Shown here: piece after piece, positions 43,494 to 52,880 of the stretch
How the letters are laid out: every line of letters starts with the position of its first letter
Position numbering within the stretch: the first letter of the stretch is position 1
Source: Rhodothermales bacterium
Lineage (GTDB): Bacteria > Bacteroidota > Rhodothermia > Rhodothermales > Bin80
Length of the DNA: 64,000 nt
Assembly: GCA_951812585.1 (NCBI GenBank)
Contig: OX638318.1
Location: forward strand, 772,819 to 836,818
Direction: 5' to 3'
Notes under the pieces: model-generated
What the model saw: only the letters and a program-made list of their open reading frames with translations
Told to the model about the DNA's origin: nothing
Database searches by the model: none
Made by a program: the position numbers and the translations under genes

Positions 43494-44654
43494 ATGAATC
43501 CACGCGTAAAGATGCGCTGGCCTGCCTACTTGCTGGTTCTGCTATGCATGGGTTGCGGCAACCGTGCCCGATCGCAGGAACAGGGGGGGCAGCCCACGGC
43601 AACAGTGCAGCACGCTGCGCTCGCGGTGAGCGACTCGCTGATGGCCAGTCGCCGGAATGCCATCACGCGTGCGGTCCAGATTGCTGCCCCGGCCATTGTC
43701 AGCATTAACGTGATCGAGCTGCAAAGAGTCGTTTATCGCTCGCCCCTGGCCGACTTTTTCAATGATCCCTTCTTTCGCTTCCCCGACCAGGAGCGCATTC
43801 GCCAGGTGCAGAACCTAGGCAGCGGCTTCATCATCTCTGCAGACGGATATATCGTAACCAATGATCATGTCGCAGGCAACGCCAGCCGCATCAGCGTATC
43901 CCTGAACGACGGTCGCACGCTGGATGCGCAGCTCGTCGGTTCGGATGCGATTTCAGACCTTGCACTGGTGAAGGTCGATGCGCCGGAACCGTTGCCATAC
44001 CTGTCTTTTGCCGAGACGCAGTCTCCCATCGTCGGGGAATGGGCCATTGCACTGGGAAACCCGTTCGGACTCTTTGAAGCCACCGAGCCTACGGTCACCG
44101 TGGGCGTCGTGAGCGCCGTGGACCGTGATCTGGGGCGTGAAAACAATCACTTCTACTATGGCATGATCCAGACTGATGCTTCGATCAATCGAGGCAATTC
44201 AGGCGGGCCATTGGTCAATGCGCTGGGGGAAGTTATTGGCGTCAATACGGCAATCTACAGCGAAGGCGGCGGCTCGGTTGGCCTAGGCTTTGCCGTACCG
44301 GCAACCAAGGCCCTCCGGATCATCGATGAGCTGCGGATGCATGGAGAGGTCAATCGCACCTATTACTCCGGCCTGCGTTTTCTGGATGTACGGGCGGATG
44401 CGATGGCGAATCAGGACCTGGCGCGCATGCGCGGCGTCATTGTCGGGCAAATAGACCCGGGATCTCCCGCGGATCAGGCGGGGTTTATGGTGGACGATAT
44501 TGTCATCGCAGTGGAGGGCGAACGCGTTACAGACTTTAATGATTACGTCGCGCGCATCTACGACTTCTTGCCAGGGGATGTGCTTACATACCTGGTAATA
44601 CGCAACGGTCAGCACGCGGAGCTTGCTATGCGCATTGTCCGCAGCGCACGCTGA
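43494..44654 (+). CDS. HtrA/DegP-type serine protease lipoprotein with PDZ domain
   Basis: A 386-residue trypsin-fold protease. The lipoprotein signal ends LLCMGC (Cys21), so the protein should be membrane-anchored in the envelope. The catalytic triad is intact: His125 (TNDHV), Asp155 (SDLALVK) and Ser236 (GNSGGP). A single PDZ domain follows (about 290-385, GQIDPGSPADQAGFMVDDIV), as in DegS-like forms. It degrades or senses misfolded envelope proteins. It lies 36 bases after the flavoprotein gene and 7 before the next lipoprotein. Confidence 0.9.
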   Translation: MNPRVKMRWPAYLLVLLCMGCGNRARSQEQGGQPTATVQHAALAVSDSLMASRRNAITRAVQIAAPAIVSINVIELQRVVYRSPLADFFNDPFFRFPDQERIRQVQNLGSGFIISADGYIVTNDHVAGNASRISVSLNDGRTLDAQLVGSDAISDLALVKVDAPEPLPYLSFAETQSPIVGEWAIALGNPFGLFEATEPTVTVGVVSAVDRDLGRENNHFYYGMIQTDASINRGNSGGPLVNALGEVIGVNTAIYSEGGGSVGLGFAVPATKALRIIDELRMHGEVNRTYYSGLRFLDVRADAMANQDLARMRGVIVGQIDPGSPADQAGFMVDDIVIAVEGERVTDFNDYVARIYDFLPGDVLTYLVIRNGQHAELAMRIVRSAR

Positions 44655-44661
44655 TTCGCAT

Positions 44662-45693
44662 ATGCCGGACCGCGCGGCGTTGTGGTTTGCTGCTCTTATC
44701 ACGCTCTGTGCGGGATGCCTGCCCTCGTCCTGCCAGCGTATCGCGTCCCGTGCCGTTTCATCGTCCGACTCGCTCTCGAGGCAGATTGCTGCGCAGGTCC
44801 TGCCCGATACGCTCGAGGTCGAAGGCGCGCTGCGCGGCTCTGATGCGGCGGACCTGGCGTACCCGCGAACCGTGCTCTTTACCGCCTCTGATGGTATCGT
44901 CGTCAGCGACGCTGAGCGCAACAGCCTTTTCTATTTTGATGCTCATGGCTTTTTCGTGCGCGAAGTGGACTGGGAGGGGGCTTCAGTTCCATATCTGGCG
45001 GAGCTTCGCGGCGACACGGCCATTGTGTTCAGTCCAGGAAGCCGCCGCATTGATTACATCGTGAACGATGGACCAGTGCATGCGCAGCCAACGCCGGACG
45101 ACTTGGAAGCCGCCGCGCTCCAATACGTGACGACCGCCCGCGCCGGCACGTTCCTTAAGGTGGCGGGCAAGGACATTGTCCCGTTTTTGGCGCAGCTCGG
45201 AGCCGATGGCACAATTACACAGCGGGTACCGCTGAAGGGAAGCGCCTGGCGCCATGCGGGACCGTTGCGCGTTTCGGGTGATTCGCTGCTGAGCTTTTCA
45301 GGGTTTTTTCCCGTTGTCGATGTGCATATGTTGCCCCTGCGCAACGCGGCGGACTCGGTGGTGCTGAAAGGGTTTGACTCCCCAATGCTTGCGCGGACCT
45401 ATGCATTTACGCAGGGCGAAGGGCGGGGCGCACCCCTGCTCATGAGCGCTGCCGCCTTGGCAGGACCGTACCTGTTCGCCTTGAACCTGCGGCCGGGCTG
45501 GCTGCGAATTGATGTGTACGGCCACGCTGGACTGCTGCAAAACGTGCTGATCGAGCCCGATCCCGGATACAACAGGAATTACTATCCCGTAGATATTGCC
45601 GTCCAGCAGCATGCCTCCGGGGCGTACCGCATTGCGGTCGCAATCGTAGAACCAGAACCCGTCGTCCGGCTTTACAGGTGGCGACCACACTAG
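44662..45693 (+). CDS. Lipoprotein with propeller-like repeats, function unknown
   Basis: I take the ATG at 44662, seven bases after the HtrA stop, giving 343 residues with a lipoprotein signal (LITLCAGC). The body has repeated beta-strand units, such as RTVLFTASDGIVVSDAERNS and SLFYFDAHGFFVREVDWE, consistent with a beta-propeller. I do not recognise a named family. It is probably co-transcribed with the protease and the following ATPase. Confidence 0.7.
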   Translation: MPDRAALWFAALITLCAGCLPSSCQRIASRAVSSSDSLSRQIAAQVLPDTLEVEGALRGSDAADLAYPRTVLFTASDGIVVSDAERNSLFYFDAHGFFVREVDWEGASVPYLAELRGDTAIVFSPGSRRIDYIVNDGPVHAQPTPDDLEAAALQYVTTARAGTFLKVAGKDIVPFLAQLGADGTITQRVPLKGSAWRHAGPLRVSGDSLLSFSGFFPVVDVHMLPLRNAADSVVLKGFDSPMLARTYAFTQGEGRGAPLLMSAAALAGPYLFALNLRPGWLRIDVYGHAGLLQNVLIEPDPGYNRNYYPVDIAVQQHASGAYRIAVAIVEPEPVVRLYRWRPH

Positions 45694-45713
45694 GCAGCTC
45701 AACGCCATAACTC

Positions 45714-47204
45714 TTGAAGCATACGAAACCAGGAGCGCTGGGCGCGCTCAAAGCCAGCGGCTATGTGCGCCGCAGCGTCAAGGACGAGATGCGCAGCAAC
45801 CTGCTGCGCAGGCTGCGCAGCGGACAAACGATCTTTCCAGGCATCCTCGGGTTTGATGAAACGGTTATCCCGCAGGTGCAGCGCGCTATTCTGGGACGCC
45901 ACGATATGATACTCTTGGGGCTGCGCGGCCAGGCTAAGAGCAGGCTCATTCGTATGCTGCCCAACCTTCTGGACGAGTTCTTGCCCGTGATAGAAGGCAG
46001 CGAGGTCAATGACGATCCGTTCGCGCCCATCTCCAAGTACGGACGGGATCGCCTGGCCGCAGAGGGAGACGATACACCGATTGCCTGGGTGCATCGGTCC
46101 CTGCGGTACGCTGAGAAGCTTGCTACGCCCGACACCGCCATCGCCGATCTCATCGGCGATATAGACCCCATCAAGGCGGCGCATAGGAGACTGACGTATG
46201 CCGACGAAGCGGTCATCCACTTCGGCATCATTCCGCGCACGAATCGGGGCATTTTCGCCATCAATGAACTACCCGACCTGCAGGCACGAATCCAAGTGGG
46301 GTTGCTCAACATTATGGAGGAGCAGGACATCCAGATCCGCGGCTTCAATGTCCGCTTCCCGCTGGATTTGATGATGGTCTTTTCAGCCAATCCCGAGGAC
46401 TATACAAACCGGGGCAACATCATCACGCCGCTCAAGGATCGAATTGACAGCCAGATCATCACGCATTACCCCCGCTCGATAGCGGTGGGCGTTGCCATTA
46501 CGCAGCAGGAAGCATGGCAACAGCGCGGGGACGATGCCCCCAAGGTAGTCGTGCCACGGTTCGTGTGCGAAGTGATCGAACAGGTCGCATTCGAGGCGCG
46601 GAGCAGCGAATTCGTGGACCAGAAATCGGGCGTTTCGGTTCGTATGACCCGTTCTGCGCTGGAAGAGGTGATCTCCACGGCAGAGCGCCGCTGCATACTG
46701 GCGGGAGAATCATCCACGGTAGCGCGCATTTCTGATCTGGAATGCATTGAACCCGCCATCACGGGCAAGATGGAACTCGTGTACGAAGGCGAGCAGGAAG
46801 GCCTCCAGACAGTCGCACGCGCCCTTACAGGGCGTGCCGTACGCGCCATCTACACGCGCTACTTTCCGGACCCTGGGGACAAGGACGGCGGTCGTAAATC
46901 GTACAAGCAGATTCTGCAGTGGTTCGCAAGCGGCTGCTCTGTCACGATACATCCGCAGGCCAATGAACGGTCTTATCGGCGCACACTCGCCACAGTCGGC
47001 GGACTGCAAGCGTTCGTGCAGCAATTCGCACCAAAGGCGCGCGGCGCTGCGCGTGCCTCCCTCATGGGCTTTGTTCTTGAGGCTCTGCACCAGAACTCGC
47101 TCTTGGGCAAGGAGCAGGAATCCAGCACCACGACAACGTACAACGACCTGGTCGGCAGCGTGCTGTCTTCGCTTGGTTCACCGGATGATGAAGAAGACTA
47201 CTGA
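45714..47204 (+). CDS. MoxR/ChlI-like AAA+ ATPase
   Basis: A 496-residue protein resembling magnesium chelatase ChlI and MoxR ATPases. The nucleotide site is GLRGQAKSR (about residues 79-87); the Walker B region reads GIFAINELPDL, with Asn in place of the usual Asp before the Glu. Later segments are VFSANPEDYTNRG and PLKDRIDSQI (sensor and arginine-finger regions). The start is TTG; the region right after it is in keeping with the family. Many relatives are encoded with a von Willebrand factor A protein; none is adjacent here. The role is unknown. Confidence 0.8.
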   Translation: MKHTKPGALGALKASGYVRRSVKDEMRSNLLRRLRSGQTIFPGILGFDETVIPQVQRAILGRHDMILLGLRGQAKSRLIRMLPNLLDEFLPVIEGSEVNDDPFAPISKYGRDRLAAEGDDTPIAWVHRSLRYAEKLATPDTAIADLIGDIDPIKAAHRRLTYADEAVIHFGIIPRTNRGIFAINELPDLQARIQVGLLNIMEEQDIQIRGFNVRFPLDLMMVFSANPEDYTNRGNIITPLKDRIDSQIITHYPRSIAVGVAITQQEAWQQRGDDAPKVVVPRFVCEVIEQVAFEARSSEFVDQKSGVSVRMTRSALEEVISTAERRCILAGESSTVARISDLECIEPAITGKMELVYEGEQEGLQTVARALTGRAVRAIYTRYFPDPGDKDGGRKSYKQILQWFASGCSVTIHPQANERSYRRTLATVGGLQAFVQQFAPKARGAARASLMGFVLEALHQNSLLGKEQESSTTTTYNDLVGSVLSSLGSPDDEEDY

Positions 47205-47231
47205 CGACCCGTTGCCTTTGGCTGCTTACCG

Positions 47232-47474
47232 CTACCTGGGTACTACGCGGCCGTCCGGCAGTATTACTTCGTCAGGGCCAGGGGGCTGTGTCGGAAAATT
47301 GCTCAGATTCGTACCATCCCAGCCGCGGGGGACATAATGCGAATGGTTACCATGCGAAATCTCGAGCCACTCACGGTCTCCGTAGGGATTGAGCACCGTG
47401 CGCATGACCAAGACGAACAGGAGTGCCAATAGAAGCAGTATGCCCCAACGTAGTCGCCTTCGCATGTTCTGCAT
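47232..47474 (-). CDS. Small single-pass membrane protein
   Basis: From the ATG at 47474 the product is 80 residues, with one membrane helix (LRWGILLLLALLFVLVM). An exposed tail follows, rich in His, Pro and Gly (HGNHSHYVPRGWDG, then FPTQPPGPDEVILPDG). I do not recognise a named family, but the ordered tail looks conserved rather than random. It is convergent with the ATPase gene and divergent from the TonB receptor. Confidence 0.6.
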   Translation of the reverse strand: MQNMRRRLRWGILLLLALLFVLVMRTVLNPYGDREWLEISHGNHSHYVPRGWDGTNLSNFPTQPPGPDEVILPDGRVVPR

Positions 47475-47594
47475 GGTTTCTATGCCTTGGATGGAATCCA
47501 TTCGACCAGTGGAGTGTTCCATGGGGACCTGTCCGCTTACTTGTAATCACCAAGGGCGCCACACACCGGTACCCCTCCAAAAGAAGCGAAGTCC

Positions 47595-49871
47595 ATGATG
47601 CGCCGTATCTGCCTGTTGGCTGTGATTTTGCTGTGCGCTGCGGAAACACTTGCCCAAAACGCAGTCCTGCGCGGCTATGTCACCGATGACGATGATGGCC
47701 AGCCGCTGCAGGGTGTCAATGTCGTTCTAACCAACGATGACGACGCACTCCTGGGTAACGCCAGCAACCGTGATGGCCTCTTTGCCATATCGGGCATTCC
47801 GCCGGGACTATACTACTTGAGAGCGACCTACATTGGATACCAGACACGTTTTGATACGCTGACGCTGGCGACCGATGAAATCGTGCCCTACAACTTCGCG
47901 TTGTCCACCGGAGGCGAAGGCGTGGAGCTAGATGAACTTATGGTCGAGACAGAGCGGGCCGGTGCGGGTGCCGCGGGCATAATCGCCGGGCTCCAGTCCG
48001 TTCGCCCTGCCGATATTCAGCTCATTCCTGCACCGGATCTTTCGGGGGACTTGGCCAGCTACCTGGTGACGCTGCCTGGAGTGGTAGCCAGTGGGGACCA
48101 GGGTGGACAGCTGTTCATCCGCGGCGGCGAGCCCACGCAGAATCAGGTGCTCATGGATGGCATTCTGATCTATCAGCCGTTCCATCTGATTGGATTCTAC
48201 TCAGCTATCCCTTCGGCCATCCTGAACGTTTCCGATGTGTATGCAGGCGGTTTCGGAGCCAAGTACGGCGGCCGCATGTCGTCCGTTATTGACATCTCTA
48301 CGCGCAACGGCAACAAGCGGCGCTTCTCCGGCGAATTCTCCGCGGCACCCTTTATCAGTGCGGGCATTCTGGAAGGGCCATTAATCCCTGATAAGGTATC
48401 GATCCTGTTGTCGGGTCGTTTCGATGTGATCGACCAGGGGGCTTCGCGGATCATTGACACGCAGCTGCCCTATTCTTTCAACGACCAGTTCTTCAAGGTG
48501 CACGCGATAACCTCCGAGAACACGCAAGCCTCGGTGACAGGATTGCGCTCCTATGATCGCGGCATTCTGGGTGCATTGACGCAGGCCGAAGCCGACAGTG
48601 TAAAGAACCAGGTGCTCTGGAAAAACAGAGCAATTGGCGGGCGGTTTATCCTGTTGCCCACGCGCATCCCCGTGCAAGCGGAGATTCTGACGTCGTACTC
48701 CTCCATAGAGAACTCCTTCGGTCCCGAGCTGGAGCCCACCCGCTATTCAAAAGCGCAGGAAATCAGTGCTGCCGCCAACGTTACCCACTTCACCGGGTTT
48801 ACCGACATCGCGTGGGGAATGTATTTCAAGTTCAATACGCTGGATGCGGAGCTGTCGGGGATTTTCCAAGACATTTCTGATGAGACTGAATTCGTAAGCG
48901 AGGCAGGCGGGTATATCCAGACGGAGGTTCCTGTGATGGAGGGGGATGGAGTGAACTTCCATGTTGAGCCAGGGCTCAGGCTGTCGTCATTTCCGAGCAA
49001 GGGCCGCAACTTTATCGAGCCACGCGTCAGGGCGATCTTGAGCTACGGCATACATCGCCTTAGCGGCGCAGCCGGCATCTATCACCAGGAGTTTGTGGGA
49101 CTCGCTGATCGCCGCGACGCCGGGGATGTCTTTACGGCATGGACTTCCTCACCTACAGGCGAAGTGCCTCGCGCAATTCACTTTCTGGGCGGTTATCAGA
49201 TTCGCCCCTGGAACTGGCTCACCGTTGCCGTTGAAGCATTTTACAAAGACCTGGACAACCTTTCCGTGGCCGAGTGGACATCCTTCCCGCGCTTTACGGT
49301 GGCTATACAACCTGCAGAGGGCACGGTGCGGGGCGGAGATGCCCGCTTGGAGGTGGACGCGGGGCCATTCTACGGATTCATCAACTACGGGTATGCCAAG
49401 GTTGAATACGTGGCCTTCCAGACCGAAATAGAGTACTGGTTTGGCCCAGGCGGATACGCCTATGCCCCGCCCCATGACCGGCGGCATCAGGTCAATGCAC
49501 TGGGTAGTTTCACCTTCGGCGGATTCACAATGAACGGCCGGTGGCAGTACGGCTCCGGGCTGCCCTTCAGTGAAGCTTTGGGATTTGATGAGTTCGTCCT
49601 TATGGACGGCCCCAAGGACCTGTTCAACGAGCCCGGCGAAACGCGCGTGCTGTACACCTATCCGTATGGCGGCCGCCTGCCGGATTATCACCGTCTGGAC
49701 GTGTCGGCGGAGTACAAGTTCGAATTCGGCGAGAACACGGCGCTTACAGTGCTGGGTAGCGCAACGAATGCGTACGACCGCATCAACTTGTTTTACATCG
49801 ACCTATTCACGCTTGAGCGTTTGGACCAGCTGCCGTTCATTCCGGCTGTTGGTTTGAAGCTGGAATTCTAG
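47595..49871 (+). CDS. TonB-dependent outer-membrane receptor
   Basis: A 758-residue outer-membrane transporter. A signal peptide (about 1-20) is followed by a carboxypeptidase-regulatory-like beta domain (RGYVTDDDDGQPLQGVNVVL, about 25-105), then a plug domain (DLASYLVTLPGVV, LFIRGGEPTQNQVLMDG) and a beta-barrel ending in Phe (VGLKLEF). Such proteins import large or scarce nutrients using TonB energy. The DUF4249 lipoprotein encoded 15 bases later is its usual partner. The ligand cannot be told. Confidence 0.9.
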   Translation: MMRRICLLAVILLCAAETLAQNAVLRGYVTDDDDGQPLQGVNVVLTNDDDALLGNASNRDGLFAISGIPPGLYYLRATYIGYQTRFDTLTLATDEIVPYNFALSTGGEGVELDELMVETERAGAGAAGIIAGLQSVRPADIQLIPAPDLSGDLASYLVTLPGVVASGDQGGQLFIRGGEPTQNQVLMDGILIYQPFHLIGFYSAIPSAILNVSDVYAGGFGAKYGGRMSSVIDISTRNGNKRRFSGEFSAAPFISAGILEGPLIPDKVSILLSGRFDVIDQGASRIIDTQLPYSFNDQFFKVHAITSENTQASVTGLRSYDRGILGALTQAEADSVKNQVLWKNRAIGGRFILLPTRIPVQAEILTSYSSIENSFGPELEPTRYSKAQEISAAANVTHFTGFTDIAWGMYFKFNTLDAELSGIFQDISDETEFVSEAGGYIQTEVPVMEGDGVNFHVEPGLRLSSFPSKGRNFIEPRVRAILSYGIHRLSGAAGIYHQEFVGLADRRDAGDVFTAWTSSPTGEVPRAIHFLGGYQIRPWNWLTVAVEAFYKDLDNLSVAEWTSFPRFTVAIQPAEGTVRGGDARLEVDAGPFYGFINYGYAKVEYVAFQTEIEYWFGPGGYAYAPPHDRRHQVNALGSFTFGGFTMNGRWQYGSGLPFSEALGFDEFVLMDGPKDLFNEPGETRVLYTYPYGGRLPDYHRLDVSAEYKFEFGENTALTVLGSATNAYDRINLFYIDLFTLERLDQLPFIPAVGLKLEF

Positions 49872-49886
49872 GAACGGCCCCGACCT

Positions 49887-50849
49887 ATGCGATCTGTCTA
49901 CATAGTGCTCGCGCTGCTAATCGCGTTCACCCTGGTGAGTTGCGATGAAGGCATCAACCCGATCTTGGAGACCGACCGGCAATTCACGCTGTTCGGGGCG
50001 CTAGATATGGCCCAGGATACCCAATTTGTGCGCGTCATTGAGATTCGACCAACCTTGACCACGCCCGGAGAAAAGCTGGACGCTACCTTTACGTCGCGTC
50101 AGCTGGATACCGACACCACCATTACATGGAAGGATTCTGTGTACACGTTTGAGGACGGATCGGTCGGGCACATCTTCTACGCTCCCACGCGTGTGCTAGC
50201 CGGGAAGACCTACAGGATTAATGTGCGCAAGCCAGGATCTAGCCTCGTCACCAGCGCCACAACCCTGGTTCCGTTCCATCTGGAGCCCTCGGTGCAACTG
50301 GAGAAGGTATTCCGGGTCCTTACCACGCAGTTGGTGGCTACGCAGCGCATCCTGTGGTGGTCACTCGAAGAAGAGCCGTACGATGTTGCGCAGTGGTACC
50401 GATTCTTCATCTTCGACGACTATGGGTTCAATGACATTCGCCTGAGCCACAAGCCTGCGAGCCGGGCTTCGGAAACACATGCGGGCTTCTGGGAAACCAG
50501 TATTGATCTGGTTCGTGATCGCGACTCCCTGCTGGTCAACTATCCAGAAATGTTTGTGCGCGGCTACCTGGTTGGTCTGGGTATGACGATGACGGTTCTT
50601 GACGACAAGTTTACGCCGCCAGGCGGCGTATTCACCCTGGAAGCACTAGGGCAGCCCGGTACGCTTTCCAACGTATCGAACGGCTTTGGTTACATCGGCT
50701 CTATTGGGAGATTTAGTGCGGAATGGCGGATCCAGGACACCACCGCTACTTCGCTCGGGTATAAGCTCCTTGATAATCGCGCCTATCCGGAGATCGCCGC
50801 GCGCGTGTGGGATGCGCCTATCGGAACGCTGGAAAGGCCGCGGGAGTAG
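49887..50849 (+). CDS. DUF4249-type lipoprotein
   Basis: A 320-residue exported protein with a lipoprotein signal ending FTLVSC (Cys19). It has the beta-rich pattern of DUF4249 proteins, including a segment DGSVGHIFYAPT and a lengthy Thr/Asp-rich strand region. These proteins are encoded directly after TonB receptors in many Bacteroidota and are thought to sit on the cell surface as partners in ligand uptake. The spacing of 15 bases implies one operon. Confidence 0.82.
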   Translation: MRSVYIVLALLIAFTLVSCDEGINPILETDRQFTLFGALDMAQDTQFVRVIEIRPTLTTPGEKLDATFTSRQLDTDTTITWKDSVYTFEDGSVGHIFYAPTRVLAGKTYRINVRKPGSSLVTSATTLVPFHLEPSVQLEKVFRVLTTQLVATQRILWWSLEEEPYDVAQWYRFFIFDDYGFNDIRLSHKPASRASETHAGFWETSIDLVRDRDSLLVNYPEMFVRGYLVGLGMTMTVLDDKFTPPGGVFTLEALGQPGTLSNVSNGFGYIGSIGRFSAEWRIQDTTATSLGYKLLDNRAYPEIAARVWDAPIGTLERPRE

Positions 50850-50868
50850 GGCACCTGGACGCGGCTCT

Positions 50869-51621
50869 ATGAGTGCACGCATCCTTGTCATCATTCCGGC
50901 TTTCAACGAAGCCCGCGCGATCAACCGCGTCATTGGCGACATCCCCAGAGGATTGGCCAGTGAGGTTTTGGTTGTCAACAATGCTTCGACTGATACTACG
51001 GCAGCCAACGCGCGGCAGGCCGGGGCTACGGTCGTGGACGAGAGTCGGCGCGGGTACGGCTCTGCCTGCTTGCGCGGTTTGGAGCATGCAGCGAAAGTGG
51101 ATCCCGACATCGTGGTCTTTCTGGACGGCGACTATAGTGATCACCCGGATGAAATGGCATTGCTGGTCAATCCCATCCTGCAGGGCGACGCTGACTTCGT
51201 GGTTGGGAGTCGTACGCGCGAGCTGAGAGAACCAGGAGCCATGCTTCCCCAGGCCGTGGTCGGCAACCGTATCGCGTGCTGGTGCATGCGCTGGCTGTGG
51301 AAGGTTCGCTACACGGACCTTGGACCGTTTCGTGCAATCCGATTCAAAGATTTGACACGCCTGCAGATGCAAGACAAGACCTTTGGCTGGACCATCGAAA
51401 TGCAGATCAAGGCGCAGCTGGCAGGGCTGCGTATCGCCGAGGTTCCGGTGTCTTATCGCCGCCGCACCGGCGTGTCCAAGATCACGGGCACGGTGACGGG
51501 TACGGTCAAGGCATCGGCGAAAATACTTTGGACCCTGCTCCGCTTCGCCGTCCTTACGCACATGCTGGTGCGCTCGTTCAATCCATCCGAAGGCACCGCC
51601 GGAAGAACAACTCACTGCTAA
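50869..51621 (+). CDS. Family 2 glycosyltransferase
   Basis: From the ATG at 50869 (the frame is open earlier) the protein has 250 residues of GT-A fold: VIIPAFNEARAI, VVNNASTDTT, the DGDYSD metal-binding motif and GSRTREL. The lineage resembles dolichol/undecaprenyl-phosphate sugar transferases (DPM1-like), which load mannose or glucose onto a lipid carrier. One amphipathic C-terminal helix may bind membrane. It starts 19 bases after the DUF4249 gene, which does not prove a functional link. Confidence 0.88.
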   Translation: MSARILVIIPAFNEARAINRVIGDIPRGLASEVLVVNNASTDTTAANARQAGATVVDESRRGYGSACLRGLEHAAKVDPDIVVFLDGDYSDHPDEMALLVNPILQGDADFVVGSRTRELREPGAMLPQAVVGNRIACWCMRWLWKVRYTDLGPFRAIRFKDLTRLQMQDKTFGWTIEMQIKAQLAGLRIAEVPVSYRRRTGVSKITGTVTGTVKASAKILWTLLRFAVLTHMLVRSFNPSEGTAGRTTHC

Positions 51622-51628
51622 TCGCGCC

Positions 51629-52591
51629 ATGCACCCCGACATCTGGTTTAACGGCAAGCTAATCCGTCACGAGGATGCCACCATTCATGTGCTCTCCCAT
51701 GTAGTGCACTATGGCTCGTCTGTTTTTGAAGGCATCCGATGCTACAACACAGCCAGGGGCTCGGCTGTTTTCAGGCTGCAAGACCATATGCGACGCCTGA
51801 TGGACTCAGCAAAAATCCATCGTATGGTTCCGGAGTATGGCCAGGCTGTGCTGGAATCGGCTGTACTGGAAACGATTCAGGCCAGCGGGCTAGCTTCATG
51901 CTACATTCGCCCAGTAATCATGCGGGGTACCGGTTCGCTGAACGTGAACCCGCTGGGAAACCGTATAGAGACGTTTATCGCGGTGTTCGAGTGGGGTGCC
52001 TATCTGGGAAGTGATGCGCTGGAACAGGGCATTGATGCGCATGTTGCCTCTTGGAATCGAATGGCACCCAACACGCATCCGTCCATGGCGAAGGGAGGCG
52101 GCAATTACATGAATGCAAGTCTGGTGAAGATGGATGCGGTCATGAACGGCTATGCGGAAGGCATCATGCTGAATGTGGATGGGTACCTAGCCGAAGGCAG
52201 CGGCGAAAACCTGTTCCTGGTCCGCAATGGCGTGCTCTACACGGCGCCGCGCGGCATGTCCATCTTGCCTGGCATCACACGGGCTTCCGTGATGCAGCTG
52301 GCTCTCGACCTTGGACTCGAGGTCGTTGAAGAACGCCTGCCGCGCGAAGCCCTGTACATCGCAGACGAACTTTTCTTTACGGGCACCGCGGCTGAGATCA
52401 CGCCCGTACGCTCCGTAGACAAGCACACCATCGGCACGGGTAGTCGAGGCCCGATAACCGCCAGACTCCAGCGCGCCTTCTACGATATCGTCCACGAAGG
52501 CAATGATCCGTACAGCTGGCTTACGACCGTGCCCGCACGAACAGGCGCTTCAGCCCACGCTGGCCTGCCAGCACACGCCAAGGCCCTCTGA
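51629..52591 (+). CDS. ilvE: Branched-chain amino acid aminotransferase
   Basis: A 320-residue class IV PLP enzyme that makes or degrades leucine, isoleucine and valine. The family segments are HYGSSVFEGIR near residue 27, AKGGGNY with the cofactor Lys155, and EGSGENLF. Normal IlvE proteins end soon after the SWL region; here about 18 extra residues (ARTGASAHAGLPAHAKAL) follow. The last 13 codons lie in a 40-bp sequence repeated 72 bases downstream, so the tail is probably a recent addition. It starts seven bases after the glycosyltransferase gene. Confidence 0.92.
   Translation: MHPDIWFNGKLIRHEDATIHVLSHVVHYGSSVFEGIRCYNTARGSAVFRLQDHMRRLMDSAKIHRMVPEYGQAVLESAVLETIQASGLASCYIRPVIMRGTGSLNVNPLGNRIETFIAVFEWGAYLGSDALEQGIDAHVASWNRMAPNTHPSMAKGGGNYMNASLVKMDAVMNGYAEGIMLNVDGYLAEGSGENLFLVRNGVLYTAPRGMSILPGITRASVMQLALDLGLEVVEERLPREALYIADELFFTGTAAEITPVRSVDKHTIGTGSRGPITARLQRAFYDIVHEGNDPYSWLTTVPARTGASAHAGLPAHAKAL
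52551..52590. repeat. 40-bp direct repeat, copy 1 (in the ilvE end)
   Basis: The 40-base sequence beginning CAGCCCACGCTGGCC is identical to 52623-52662. It covers the last 13 ilvE codons and two bases of the stop codon. Confidence 0.95.
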
Positions 52592-52822
52592 CACGATTTA
52601 CTGGGAGCTGAGCGACAGAGACCAGCCCACGCTGGCCTGCCAGCACACGCCAAGGCCCTCTGGCGCGCACCAAGCAATCGAGTATGGCCTCGGGGCACAA
52701 CAGAAGCCACACTGCACAGGTCAGAGATTTGAGTTGGCATAGAAATTTTGGGGAGCCCGAGGCAGCAGATTGCCAGTGATGATTCTATTGTAATTATTTG
52801 TTAACAATTTAGTAATATTGGC
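52592..52822. other. Spacer between ilvE and the CAP gene, with an AT-rich segment
   Basis: This holds copy 2 of the 40-bp repeat (52623-52662) and then an AT-rich stretch (about 52780-52822). That stretch stands out from the GC-rich surroundings and includes the palindrome TTGTTAACAA at 52798-52807. It is a plausible promoter for the CAP-domain gene, although I see no perfect TAnnTTTG. Confidence 0.5.
52623..52662. repeat. 40-bp direct repeat, copy 2
   Basis: Identical over all 40 bases to 52551-52590, offset by 72 bases (a multiple of three), and not followed by the stop codon. Confidence 0.95.
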
Positions 52823-52880
52823 CTGTTCGGCAGTATCGCGTGCTGCCCGATTCCGGGAATCGATCGCGGAGGTTCAGCGG

